Positions 15,232 to 23,278 of a stretch of 23,800 bases of DNA are shown here, piece by piece. The notes under the pieces are model-generated. The model made no database searches. It saw only the letters and a list, made by a program, of their open reading frames with translations, and had not been told where the DNA came from. A program made the position numbers and the translations under genes. This DNA comes from JAAYBY01 sp964465385 (lineage in GTDB: Bacteria; Bacillota; Clostridia; Saccharofermentanales; UBA5734), in the NCBI GenBank assembly GCA_964465385.1, contig CAYXIM010000015.1, forward strand, positions 1 through 23,800, in the 5' to 3' direction. Within the stretch, counting starts at the first letter, position 1; each line of letters begins with the position of its first letter.

Positions 15232-18200
15232 ATGCGAACAACGAGAAGCCGCAGGTGGCTGTTCAACCTGCTGGCCGCCTGCCTGCTTGTAACGGGTGCG
15301 TTAGGGGGCACTTCCACCACGTCAAATGCAGCGTCAAGGCATGCCGTTGCCACATATGCTGCCTTGTTGTCAGCCATAGACCAGGCAAAGCCTGGTGATG
15401 TGATCGAACTGACCGCAGACATTGTGGTTTTGGCGGAGCTACCCATTGACAAAACCCTGGTTTTCCACGGCAACGGCCACACCCTTTCTGTGCCCGTGCC
15501 TGGATTGGACGATTCTGGAAGGCTCCAGGCAGAGGCATCAGCCTTTCGTGTCTTCAACCTGACAGCCGGCACCTTGTCCATCTCAAGCATGACCATCAAG
15601 GGTGGCGCTGTCGATGATGCAGGCTCGGCACTGCTTGTGGGACATGGCGCAAGCTTGTGTTTGAACGCTGTCACGGTCACCAATGCCGGGGGGCCGGCCT
15701 GCACCGGTGGCGGCCTGGCAAATTTTGGCACCAGCCACTTGGCGAACTGTAACATCGTCCGTAACGGCGCCGCCTATGGCGGCGGATTTTTAAATTCAGG
15801 GCCTGATGCCAAGCTGTATATAGAAGGCTGCTCCTTCAGTGAGAACAGGAGCCTGAGCACCAATGGTGGTGGCGGTGCAGGCGAGAACAACGCAGAAGCT
15901 GTCCTGTATGTCAACAATGCCACTTTTGCCAACAACACAAGCACTGAGCTGGGTGGCGCCATCAACAACTACGGCGCAACGGCTTACCTCCTCAACAGCA
16001 CCTTCACGGGTAACGTCAACCATTACATGTCCATGAGCGGCGGCGCCCTTCGCATCGAAGGTGAGGTTTATTTGTTCAACAACCTGTTTGCCTATAACTA
16101 CAGTTCAAATGATGGCCATGCCTATGTCCTCAACGATGTTGATGCGCCCCCCACACAAGCCCATGCCTGTCTCTTTCATGGCAGCCCGGTAGGCGGGTCG
16201 CAAAACGTCCACTATGCGGGTGCGGCGGACGGGTCAGATGATACCCTTTTTAGCGGCGGTGCCCAAGCCAAGGTGTTAGCGGCGGATGGGTCAGAACTGG
16301 GCACGGCCACTGTCTACCAGCCTTACCTGGTTCAAGTGGCCGGTGCAACCACCGCCTCGGTTCCCTTGAAACCCGGCCGCGATGATACCCTTTGTGCGGG
16401 CATCAAAACAGGCTTTAGCCAAATGGACCACCCCCCTGTGGTCGGCTACCATGACCTGACAACACAGACCTGGGTCACACTGACAGGCAGCGATGCGTCA
16501 CGCTTTGAAGTGCAAAGCGACCAGAATGGCCTCACACGGGGCCACACACCTGTAAAAGGGGCTGTTGAAAGCAGCCTGGCCGGGCTACACATGGTCAAGG
16601 TTTCGGCGGCCACAGGTGGGACTGTCAACGGCGGAACGGTTTATGGCGACACCTATGCAACCGGGGCAGCGGTCACACTCACCGCCCTACCCGAAGACGG
16701 CTACACATTCTCGCACTGGTCGGATGCCTCCGCTGTTGGCACGCCCGTCAGGGTCAATCCCTACACCTTCACCGTTTCAAGAAGCTTGACCCTCACACCG
16801 GTTTTTGAAACGCTTACGCCTGGCTCCTACACCATCACCTATGTGGGCAATGGGCACACAAGCGGCATGGTCCCGTCTTCTCAGGCTTATTTTGCACCCG
16901 CAACCATTTCAGATACAGGTGAACACCTGGTTAAAAGGGGCCATGTTTTCAGCGGATGGAACACGCGGGCGAACGGTTCGGGCACCGCTTATGCCGTCGG
17001 AGATCTCTATGCGCTGGGCGGTAACCTGACCGTATACGCCCAATGGGAACCTGGCGCCACCGTGACTTTTGATGCGCTGGGCGGCGGCAGCAGCTGGCTG
17101 CTTACAAGCGCCTATGGCGCCACCCTGGTCAAACCAGATCCACCACTTAGGAAAGGCTGGGCCTTTGATGGCTGGTACCGGGAACCTGCTTGTGTGACCC
17201 CCTGGTCCTTTGCTGCTGATCTTGTATCCGCTGATATGACCCTCTACGCCAAGTGGACACCGCTGGCTGTCACGTTGACTGGGCAAAGGCTGCCTGAAGG
17301 CACCTGCCAGGAGCCCTACCACACGGTGCTTCAAGCATTGGGCGGCAGCGGGCGTTTCACCTATCGACTGCTGTCAGGTGCGCTGCCGGCAGGGCTTACG
17401 CTGTCCGCTGACGGCATCATTTCCGGTACCCCCAGCCAGCAAGAAACCAGAACCTTTACCGTAAAAGCGAGTGACACAGCCAACGCAGAAACAGCAACAG
17501 CAACGTTTTCCGTGGGCGTCGCGTCAAAAGGGACGGTGGCGACCCCCTTTGTGTGGCCTGCCGGTTCCAGCATTGATCGCGGTGAGGCCGTGACGCTGGC
17601 CGTATCCACACCAGATGCGGCTATCTACTACACCTTAAACGGTGATCCACCGAGCAAAGATGCACTGCTTTACACGGGACCCATCACCTTGTGTGCAGAT
17701 ACAGTCATCAAGGCCATTGCTGTGAAAGCAGGCTGGGACAAAAGCAAGACCCTGGTTCAACCCATCCGAATCAAAACCTATCTGGTGCACTATGATGGAA
17801 ACGGTGCAACGGGTGGAAACACCCCTCTGGGTCCACGGACATACCATAAAGGAGATGTGGTCGCTGTTGTTGGCAATCCGGGTGAACTCACCAGGCCTGG
17901 ACACCGCTTTGACGGCTGGAACACGCGGGCAGATTTAGCGGGAAGCCACCTTGGCCAGGGCCACGTGTTCACTGTTCAAGGTGACCAGGTGTTGTATGCC
18001 CAATGGTCTTTAAACAGCCATGTGGTTGTTTTTGAGGACTGGAACGGCCAGACGCTCAAAACCCAAACAGTCAGCCATCAAAATGCAGCAAAAGTCCCTG
18101 TCAACCCCATGCGAACAGGACATCGTTTCACCGGCTGGAACACCCCTTTTGACTGCATCACCGCAGACACAAACATCAGAGCAACCTACGCCCCCAAGTT

Positions 18201-19701
18201 GTATGCGGTGAGCTTTCAAGACTGGAACGGCGACGTGCTCAAAACCCAAATGGTGGCCTATGGGCATGCTGCAGACGCACCAGGCAATCCCGCCCGAAAG
18301 GGCCACACTTTTGTGGGCTGGAGCAGCCCGTTTGACAATATTGCCAGCGACACCTGGATCAGCGCACAATACCAGACAAACCAATACCGGATAAGCTTTG
18401 ATACGGGCGATGGACAAGCATCCTTCAGTCAATCGGTTTCTTATAACAAGCAGGCAAAGAGGCCGGATAAACCTGAAAAAAACGGCTTTATCTTTGATGC
18501 CTGGTATGTGGACCAGGCGCTAACCCATCCCTATGATTTTAACAGCGGCGTGACCCAGGATTTGACGCTGTATGCAGGGTGGCTTGATCCTGCCCAGGTC
18601 TTGCGGGAGGCAGCAACGGCTCTAACCGAACAGGCCGCCTTTGCATTTGCGCCAGGAGACAGCTGGGAATACCTGACCGATGACTTCACTTTGCTCAGCC
18701 TCAGTGGTTTTCACACACCGGTGACCTGGCGCTCGTCAAACACATCTGTTGTTCAACTTGCAACAAGGGCGGGAAAGACCGTTGGTCAAGTGAGACGACC
18801 CGAGGGCAAGGATGCCCACCTCTTGATGACGGCGACTCTCTCATGCGGCGATCAACAGGTCTCCAAAAGCTTCCTGCTCATCGTCAAGCAAAAAGGGGTG
18901 TCCGGCCGTGAACGCCGTGTAGCCATTGAAGACGCCGCTTGTGTCCGGTTTGGGGACCATTCTGATCTGATCCCCGTCTACCGAACAACCGTAAACAACG
19001 GAGCGGACATCGACTTGCTTGTTTTGCTGCCGGAAACAGTGGCGCGCCTGCTGAGTCAAAAGGGTCCCGGTGATCACCTGCTTGTGACCCTGCGCTCTGT
19101 TGGCGACCAGCAGGTTGATGAGACCGCTTTCGAGATACCACAAACATCGCTGTCACAGCTGGCTGAGAATGACAGGGGGCTGGCATTGGAAGCTTTTTCA
19201 GGGACCATGTCGATGCCTTCCCACGTGATCAAGCAGGTGAATCAACAAACCAACGCCCTGTACGTTCGTTTTGTCTGCAACTCAAAAGAAGCCAATGCAC
19301 CGATGGAAGCCGTTCAGGTGGTTGGTGCCCCCTGGTCCATACAAACCAACATGTCGTCCTTGGCGACCACCATCAACCTGCCTTTGGGGGACTTAAACGA
19401 AAAGCAACTGTTAAACGCGGATTTTTTGAAAACGCTTTGCATTTATGCTGCCCATGATGACGGCAGTTCAGCCTTGCTTGCCGGGACCCTGATCTATGAA
19501 GGCGGCTGGCCAACCCACATGCGTTTCGAAAACAGCCATTACACCCGCTTCCAAGTCGTCAGCCTGGAAGAACCCTTCGCAGAAACGCCGATCGCGCGCC
19601 CATGGGCTCTCTTTTACCTTGCGGGCAGTTTGATTTTTTTGCTGGTCCTGTTCTTGGTGTGTTTGACCATGCGCCGTAAAAAAAGAACGCTTGATCCTTG
19701 A
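15232..19701 (+). CDS. Large mosaic cell-surface protein (beta-helix, InlB-type repeats, Ig-like domains, C-terminal membrane anchor)
   Basis: A 1489-aa secreted protein. Residues 1-36 are a signal peptide (cleavage near S-N-A-A). About 40-340 is a right-handed beta-helix with Asn/Gly-rich coils. About 455-526 is a bacterial repeat ending in FSHWSD. InlB/Listeria-Bacteroides-type repeats with the G-x-x-F-x-G-W and Y-A-x-W pattern occur near 533-605, 609-675, 850-925, 929-986, 991-1047 and 1052-1117. A putative Ig domain lies near 680-764 and a chitobiase C-terminal-like domain near 769-850. An Ig-like region follows near 1120-1222. The C-terminus is one helix (about 1458-1481) followed by RRKKR, with no LPXTG. 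GGAGGT lies 7 nt before the ATG; an in-frame GTG at 15211 is upstream of that site and rejected. Likely adhesion or glycan binding; ligand unknown. Confidence 0.88.
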   Translation: MRTTRSRRWLFNLLAACLLVTGALGGTSTTSNAASRHAVATYAALLSAIDQAKPGDVIELTADIVVLAELPIDKTLVFHGNGHTLSVPVPGLDDSGRLQAEASAFRVFNLTAGTLSISSMTIKGGAVDDAGSALLVGHGASLCLNAVTVTNAGGPACTGGGLANFGTSHLANCNIVRNGAAYGGGFLNSGPDAKLYIEGCSFSENRSLSTNGGGGAGENNAEAVLYVNNATFANNTSTELGGAINNYGATAYLLNSTFTGNVNHYMSMSGGALRIEGEVYLFNNLFAYNYSSNDGHAYVLNDVDAPPTQAHACLFHGSPVGGSQNVHYAGAADGSDDTLFSGGAQAKVLAADGSELGTATVYQPYLVQVAGATTASVPLKPGRDDTLCAGIKTGFSQMDHPPVVGYHDLTTQTWVTLTGSDASRFEVQSDQNGLTRGHTPVKGAVESSLAGLHMVKVSAATGGTVNGGTVYGDTYATGAAVTLTALPEDGYTFSHWSDASAVGTPVRVNPYTFTVSRSLTLTPVFETLTPGSYTITYVGNGHTSGMVPSSQAYFAPATISDTGEHLVKRGHVFSGWNTRANGSGTAYAVGDLYALGGNLTVYAQWEPGATVTFDALGGGSSWLLTSAYGATLVKPDPPLRKGWAFDGWYREPACVTPWSFAADLVSADMTLYAKWTPLAVTLTGQRLPEGTCQEPYHTVLQALGGSGRFTYRLLSGALPAGLTLSADGIISGTPSQQETRTFTVKASDTANAETATATFSVGVASKGTVATPFVWPAGSSIDRGEAVTLAVSTPDAAIYYTLNGDPPSKDALLYTGPITLCADTVIKAIAVKAGWDKSKTLVQPIRIKTYLVHYDGNGATGGNTPLGPRTYHKGDVVAVVGNPGELTRPGHRFDGWNTRADLAGSHLGQGHVFTVQGDQVLYAQWSLNSHVVVFEDWNGQTLKTQTVSHQNAAKVPVNPMRTGHRFTGWNTPFDCITADTNIRATYAPKLYAVSFQDWNGDVLKTQMVAYGHAADAPGNPARKGHTFVGWSSPFDNIASDTWISAQYQTNQYRISFDTGDGQASFSQSVSYNKQAKRPDKPEKNGFIFDAWYVDQALTHPYDFNSGVTQDLTLYAGWLDPAQVLREAATALTEQAAFAFAPGDSWEYLTDDFTLLSLSGFHTPVTWRSSNTSVVQLATRAGKTVGQVRRPEGKDAHLLMTATLSCGDQQVSKSFLLIVKQKGVSGRERRVAIEDAACVRFGDHSDLIPVYRTTVNNGADIDLLVLLPETVARLLSQKGPGDHLLVTLRSVGDQQVDETAFEIPQTSLSQLAENDRGLALEAFSGTMSMPSHVIKQVNQQTNALYVRFVCNSKEANAPMEAVQVVGAPWSIQTNMSSLATTINLPLGDLNEKQLLNADFLKTLCIYAAHDDGSSALLAGTLIYEGGWPTHMRFENSHYTRFQVVSLEEPFAETPIARPWALFYLAGSLIFLLVLFLVCLTMRRKKRTLDP

Positions 19702-19776
19702 TTTCAGAAGACAAACGGTATGTGTCATAAAAAGGCCGCAGCAGGCAACTCTGGAACGGCTAGTATCCCTTCAATT

Positions 19777-20412
19777 TTAACCTTGATGCGTGACTTTCAA
19801 CGCGGTGCCTGCGCCGATACCGAGCACGATGGTGAGGATAGGCAATGTGTAGGCAATATACAGCGCTGTGCCGCCGTAGGCGACCAACAGGTTATAGATG
19901 GCATGAAAGGTGATGGCTACGCACAAAAGACCGGCTGTCCCCGCAACGCGAAGCCAGCCACGCTGCCAGACATAAACCAGGCCCAAACCCACCACCGCGC
20001 CACAAACAATATGCATGGCACCTGTGCCAAAACCACGAATCAGCAGAAAAGACAGGTCTGCAGCACCAAGCTGGGTGAGGTAGCAGATGTTTTCGAACGT
20101 GGCGAAGCCAGTGGCCAGTATCAGGACTGAGGTGTTTATTTTTTCAGGTTTTGGCTCAAAGACCAGGAGATAAAAGAGCAATGGCAGCAGTTTCAAGATC
20201 TCTTCCACCACAGGGGCAATCTGCGTGGTGGCGTTAATGATGTCTGCGTGGTAGAGCCGGGCAAAAAAAGTATTGATATAGGCGGACAGCAAAGAAGCGC
20301 CCATGCCCGCGAAACAAAAGAAAAAGACACGGTAATGTTTCTTGCCCATGCACAAGGCTGCCACCAATAGTGGTGCCGCGATACAGACAAATATATTTTC
20401 GATGTAGGTCAT
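19777..20412 (-). CDS. PrsW-family intramembrane protease
   Basis: A 211-aa protein with several membrane helices. The PrsW active-site pattern is intact: E70-E71-I-L-K74, then F-A-T-F-E107-N108, H134 in G-A-M-H-I-V-C-G, and H170-A-I-Y-N174 near the C-terminus. In Bacillus, PrsW makes the first cut in the anti-sigma factor RsiW and so releases an ECF sigma factor. Here it is the last gene of an operon that starts with an ECF sigma factor, so its substrate is probably the small membrane protein two genes upstream. Its ATG overlaps the preceding stop by ATGA. It converges with the large surface-protein gene (75 nt between stops, no clear terminator). Confidence 0.87.
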   Translation of the reverse strand: MTYIENIFVCIAAPLLVAALCMGKKHYRVFFFCFAGMGASLLSAYINTFFARLYHADIINATTQIAPVVEEILKLLPLLFYLLVFEPKPEKINTSVLILATGFATFENICYLTQLGAADLSFLLIRGFGTGAMHIVCGAVVGLGLVYVWQRGWLRVAGTAGLLCVAITFHAIYNLLVAYGGTALYIAYTLPILTIVLGIGAGTALKVTHQG

Positions 20413-21038
20413 GCCTGCACCGCCTTTTTCGTGGCGGGCAACAGCGAAAAGAGTGCAGCAGACAGCAGGAAGTCAAACCAGAAATAGGGATTTTTGAGGG
20501 TGTCGCCGGCCCAAAAGCAGGATGTCGTCCACAGGCAGTATTCCAAGGTTGTGACACACAAAACGGCGATGTGGAAATACTGCCTGTGCCGTGGCCTTCC
20601 GTGTTGCCTTCTGGCATACAAGAGCCCTCGAACCGAGTAACTGGCAGTGAGCATGGTCATGCTGCCGATCAGCAGATTAAAGAGGATGTCACCATGCGAG
20701 AGGTATAAGAGCAGCTGTGGGACACACACAAGCGGAACCAGCCACACAGTGGGATGCTTAAACCGTCTTTCATCAGGCGTGGACAAGGTGTGTGCCAGCG
20801 TCAGCAAAAACATGGAGCTGGCGACCCAACCTAGCTCTGATACATAGAAAATTTGCGGTGTTTGGTTAAACAAGAGCACATGGAGCGTCCAGTAGAGCGT
20901 AGCCAGTGAATAGGTTGCAAAAAAACAAGCAAGCAAGACGTATACTTGCTTGCGGTTTTTATCATACAGGATACCCGCCCCAACCCCGGCCAGCAGCGTG
21001 ATCAGAAACTGCGAGGTGTTGTCCAAAAGTTCAACCAT
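20409..21038 (-). CDS. Seven-helix membrane protein of unknown family in the sigma/PrsW operon
   Basis: A 209-aa integral membrane protein with about seven hydrophobic segments (starting near residues 8, 33, 62, 97, 118, 153 and 183) and short charged loops such as S-T-P-D-E-R-R-F-K and A-R-R-Q-H-G-R-P-R-H-R. I recognise no enzymatic motif. The layout resembles the seven-helix sensor regions at the N-terminus of some histidine kinases, but here it stands alone. The ATG at 21038 follows GGGGG by 6 nt and overlaps the preceding gene by 8 nt; an in-frame ATG at 21059 has no such site. Its place between the anti-sigma candidate and PrsW suggests a sensor or a helper of proteolysis; this is inference. 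Confidence 0.75.
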   Translation of the reverse strand: MVELLDNTSQFLITLLAGVGAGILYDKNRKQVYVLLACFFATYSLATLYWTLHVLLFNQTPQIFYVSELGWVASSMFLLTLAHTLSTPDERRFKHPTVWLVPLVCVPQLLLYLSHGDILFNLLIGSMTMLTASYSVRGLLYARRQHGRPRHRQYFHIAVLCVTTLEYCLWTTSCFWAGDTLKNPYFWFDFLLSAALFSLLPATKKAVQA

Positions 21039-21381
21039 CGCTGTCCCCCATATCCGCACGGTTCTTTCGGTTTTTCAAGTGAATGCGATAACCCAAGATT
21101 GTTACGCCCACACCAAAAACAAAAGCAAGCAGGCCAATGAAAACATACCCATAGGCACTGCTTTCATCAAACAGGCTGGCGGCCGCACCCCAGTAAGCGG
21201 TTTCTTTTTCAGGCATGTCTGCCACCATGTCTGGCATGGCAAAGGAGAGTGCAATGATGACAATCAGGCAGGCAACAACAGAAGAAACACCAATGATGCG
21301 GCTGCGTCTTATTTGTATTTGCCGTGCCATTTCTTCTGCTCGCTCTTTGACAGCAGCAACACGGGCTTCAGCACCCTGCAT
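21031..21381 (-). CDS. Small two-helix membrane protein, candidate anti-sigma factor
   Basis: A 116-aa protein. A charged cytoplasmic N-terminus (residues 1-28, E-A-R-V-A-A-V-K-E-R-A-E-E-M-A-R) leads into TM1 (about 29-49), a short extracytoplasmic loop (about 50-76) and TM2 (about 77-99), then a basic cytoplasmic tail. It has no zinc-binding HxxxCxxC motif of ZAS anti-sigma factors. Gene position directly after the ECF sigma factor (14-nt overlap) and before PrsW makes it the likely sigma antagonist and protease substrate. AGGAGGGG lies 7 nt before the ATG. The N-terminal part is shorter than in known anti-sigma domains, so the role needs proof. Confidence 0.68.
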   Translation of the reverse strand: MQGAEARVAAVKERAEEMARQIQIRRSRIIGVSSVVACLIVIIALSFAMPDMVADMPEKETAYWGAAASLFDESSAYGYVFIGLLAFVFGVGVTILGYRIHLKNRKNRADMGDSDG

Positions 21382-21919
21382 GGCTAATCCCCTCCTGTTC
21401 CAATCGTTTGCGCAGCGACTGCTTGCCGCGGTACACCAAATCTGCAACCTGTTTTTCGCTTTTCCCCATAACAACCGCGGCCTGAGCATGGCGCATGTTT
21501 TCAAAATAGACAAGGTAAAGCGCTTCACGGTAGTCGGGGTTCAGTTGCTGCATACAGAGATGTAAAATGCGGTTGCGTTCTTTCGTTTGAATAATATCTT
21601 CGAGATGTGTTTCACTTTTTGGCTCTTTCCACACATCATCAAACCCAACGCAGCGACGCATACGTCTTTTGTCGACAAATCTCAGGGCAAGATGGCGTGC
21701 GGTTTTATAGAGGTAGGCCTTGACGTTTTTCCTGATTCGGGGTTTTCTGACAACAAGGTAGACAAACGCGTCGATCATCAAATCTTCTGCGTCATTTATG
21801 TCATGAAGATAACCGGTGATATAAAACGTCAGGCTGTCACCGTAACGTTCCATCAGTTCGGTCAACCCGCTCTCGTCTCCCTCTAGGTAACGGCGGTAGA
21901 GGGTTTCATCGGTTATCAT
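21368..21919 (-). CDS. ECF-type RNA polymerase sigma factor
   Basis: A 183-aa sigma-70 family protein of the extracytoplasmic-function kind. Region 2 is visible as Y-L-H-D-I-N-D-A-E-D-L-M-I-D-A-F followed by K-A-Y-L-Y-K-T-A-R-H-L-A-L. Region 4 is the C-terminal L-N-P-D-Y-R-E-A-L-Y-L-V-Y-F-E-N with a helix-turn-helix (A-A-V-V-M-G-K-S-E-K-Q-V-A-D-L-V-Y-R). It would direct RNA polymerase to its own regulon once freed from its antagonist. AAGGTGGTG upstream favours the ATG at 21919; an in-frame GTG at 21934 lies within that ribosome binding site. First gene of the four-gene operon. A CATAAT in the upstream repeat could be part of its promoter. Confidence 0.88.
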   Translation of the reverse strand: MITDETLYRRYLEGDESGLTELMERYGDSLTFYITGYLHDINDAEDLMIDAFVYLVVRKPRIRKNVKAYLYKTARHLALRFVDKRRMRRCVGFDDVWKEPKSETHLEDIIQTKERNRILHLCMQQLNPDYREALYLVYFENMRHAQAAVVMGKSEKQVADLVYRGKQSLRKRLEQEGISHAGC

Positions 21920-21934
21920 CCAGGTGCTCACCAC

Positions 21935-22247
21935 CTTTCATCAACTATGCATTATGCCATACAAGGCCGCGCATTGCCATGAGCAAAAACACTAGGTGCA
22001 TGTCGGTTGTCAGCACAGGTCTTCTCTGGTTTGTTGTTTTTTCGCGCAGCCCAATAAGCCAAGTCTTCAGGACACAGGCACACTTCTTTCAGGATATGTT
22101 GCCAAGCCCTTGCCTATGGCGATCGCGCCGAATAAGGCGTGCATAGGGGGACTTTCTCAAGCCGTTTCAAGCAGGGCTGCGCCTCTACCGTGGCGTGTTC
22201 GCTCTTGCATGATCACGCTGTCACATCAACATGCCCAAAAAACACAT
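21935..22247. repeat. Direct repeat copy 1 (about 313 bp), upstream of the sigma operon
   Basis: This stretch matches 22258-22566 along its whole length with scattered substitutions and small indels. It begins at the sigma-gene ribosome binding site and ends at the N gap. Its gap-proximal end encodes the last residues of a nitroreductase on the minus strand. The rest shows no conserved reading frame between copies, so it is probably a duplicated 3' flank. Confidence 0.85.
22213..22247 (-). pseudogene. 3' end of a second nitroreductase copy, cut by the assembly gap
   Basis: Read on the minus strand out of the gap, the sequence encodes V-F-F-G-H-V-D-V-T-A and a stop. This matches the C-terminus V-L-F-G-H-V-D-V-T-A of the intact nitroreductase at 22532, with one substitution. 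The rest of the gene is missing at the N run, so whether it is intact in the genome is unknown. Confidence 0.6.
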
Positions 22248-22257
22248 NNNNNNNNNN
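22248..22257. other. Assembly gap of 10 N
   Basis: Ten unresolved bases lie exactly between the two copies of a diverged repeat. A round 10-N run often marks a scaffold join of unknown true length, so sequence may be missing here. Confidence 0.95.
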
Positions 22258-22566
22258 CTTTCATTAACTATGGATTATGCCATACAAGATCGTGCATTGC
22301 CATGAGCAAAAACACAAGGTGCATGTCGGTTGTCTGCATAGGTCTTCTCTGGTTAGCTGTTTTTTCGCGCAGCCCAATAAGCCAAACTTTCAGAACACAG
22401 ACACACCTCTTTCAGGACATGTTGCCAAGGCCTTGCCAGCGGAATTGCGCCGAATAAGGCATGCATAGGAGGCTGCCTCAAGCCATTTCAAACAGGGCTG
22501 CGCCTCTACTTTGGTGTTCGCACTTGCGCGATCACGCTGTCACATCAACATGCCCAAAAAGCACAT
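22258..22566. repeat. Direct repeat copy 2 (about 309 bp), overlapping the 3' end of the nitroreductase gene
   Basis: Starts at the right edge of the N gap with the same CTTTCAT-AACTATG-ATTATGCCATAC pattern as copy 1 and runs into the last 35 nt of the nitroreductase gene. Substitutions are spread along the unit, so it is a true diverged duplicate rather than the same locus assembled twice. Confidence 0.85.
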
Positions 22567-23251
22567 AACCTTTTTGGGGTTTACCCGCTTCTCCCGTATG
22601 GAAACGGAAGGGTTTTTCAAAATGGTGGCAGGCCACGGCGTAATGACACAGGGCAATTCCCATATCTATCCGCGTGAGTTTATAGGCCAACGACAAAGGT
22701 GGTTTCAAGACTTGCCGATAGATCAAGAACTTGTCACCCGTCTTCTCAAAAAACCAAGGTTGGATGTTCATGCCCGACGGTGCAAGGTGGACAGCCTTGA
22801 TACACCTATCGTTGGGGGCGTTGGTAATATCTGAGAGCTGCTTTCGTTTAAACTCAGCGCGGTCACGGTGGGGCGATCCATCGGGTTTTCCAAAAGCAAG
22901 CACTATGATGTCCGAAAGACGGTGTGCGCTTGTCGCATCTCTGGATGCACCAAGCCAAACACCACCCAGTCCCTGTGAATCCAGCCAGAGCATCAACTGC
23001 TGGCCGATAAAACCCGCATTTTCTTGCTCACCTGTTTGCCCTTGTCCGCTGATAATAAGATAGTGGGGTGCTTTGACATGAAAGAGGCCTTTTGTTTCGG
23101 TCGCAAAACGATACGTGAAAGCGATATCGGGGTACAGCGGCTTGCATGCAGCTAGCATGCTTTTGATGGCATCAAGTTGCTCCACTCCCAAGGGTTCTGC
23201 CAGGTAGTTCCGACACGATTTCCGTCTGCTGATTGAATTAAACAAGGTCAT
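22532..23251 (-). CDS. Nitroreductase family protein (TM1586-like)
   Basis: A 239-aa FMN-dependent oxidoreductase-type protein. The N-terminal S-I-S-R9-R-K-S-C-R14-N-Y binds FMN phosphate in the family. The second motif is A157-P-S-G-M-N-I-Q-P-W166, typical of the TM1586-type group, in which the fold is an internally fused dimer-like unit. The region G-L-G-G-V-W-L-G (95-101) is also typical. The substrate (quinone, nitro compound, flavin) is unknown. AAAGGAG precedes the ATG by 9 nt. A truncated istA fragment ends 27 nt upstream on the same strand, so an insertion-element promoter might drive it. A second copy of its 3' end lies across the N gap. Confidence 0.85.
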   Translation of the reverse strand: MTLFNSISRRKSCRNYLAEPLGVEQLDAIKSMLAACKPLYPDIAFTYRFATETKGLFHVKAPHYLIISGQGQTGEQENAGFIGQQLMLWLDSQGLGGVWLGASRDATSAHRLSDIIVLAFGKPDGSPHRDRAEFKRKQLSDITNAPNDRCIKAVHLAPSGMNIQPWFFEKTGDKFLIYRQVLKPPLSLAYKLTRIDMGIALCHYAVACHHFEKPFRFHTGEAGKPQKGYVLFGHVDVTA

Positions 23252-23278
23252 GTTACATCGCTCCTTTACCGAAACACA

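Noticed and set aside
21935..22566. The two repeat copies as the same locus assembled twice
   Set aside because: Substitutions and indels are spread along the copies, too many for sequencing error, so they are real diverged duplicates. The gap length remains doubtful.
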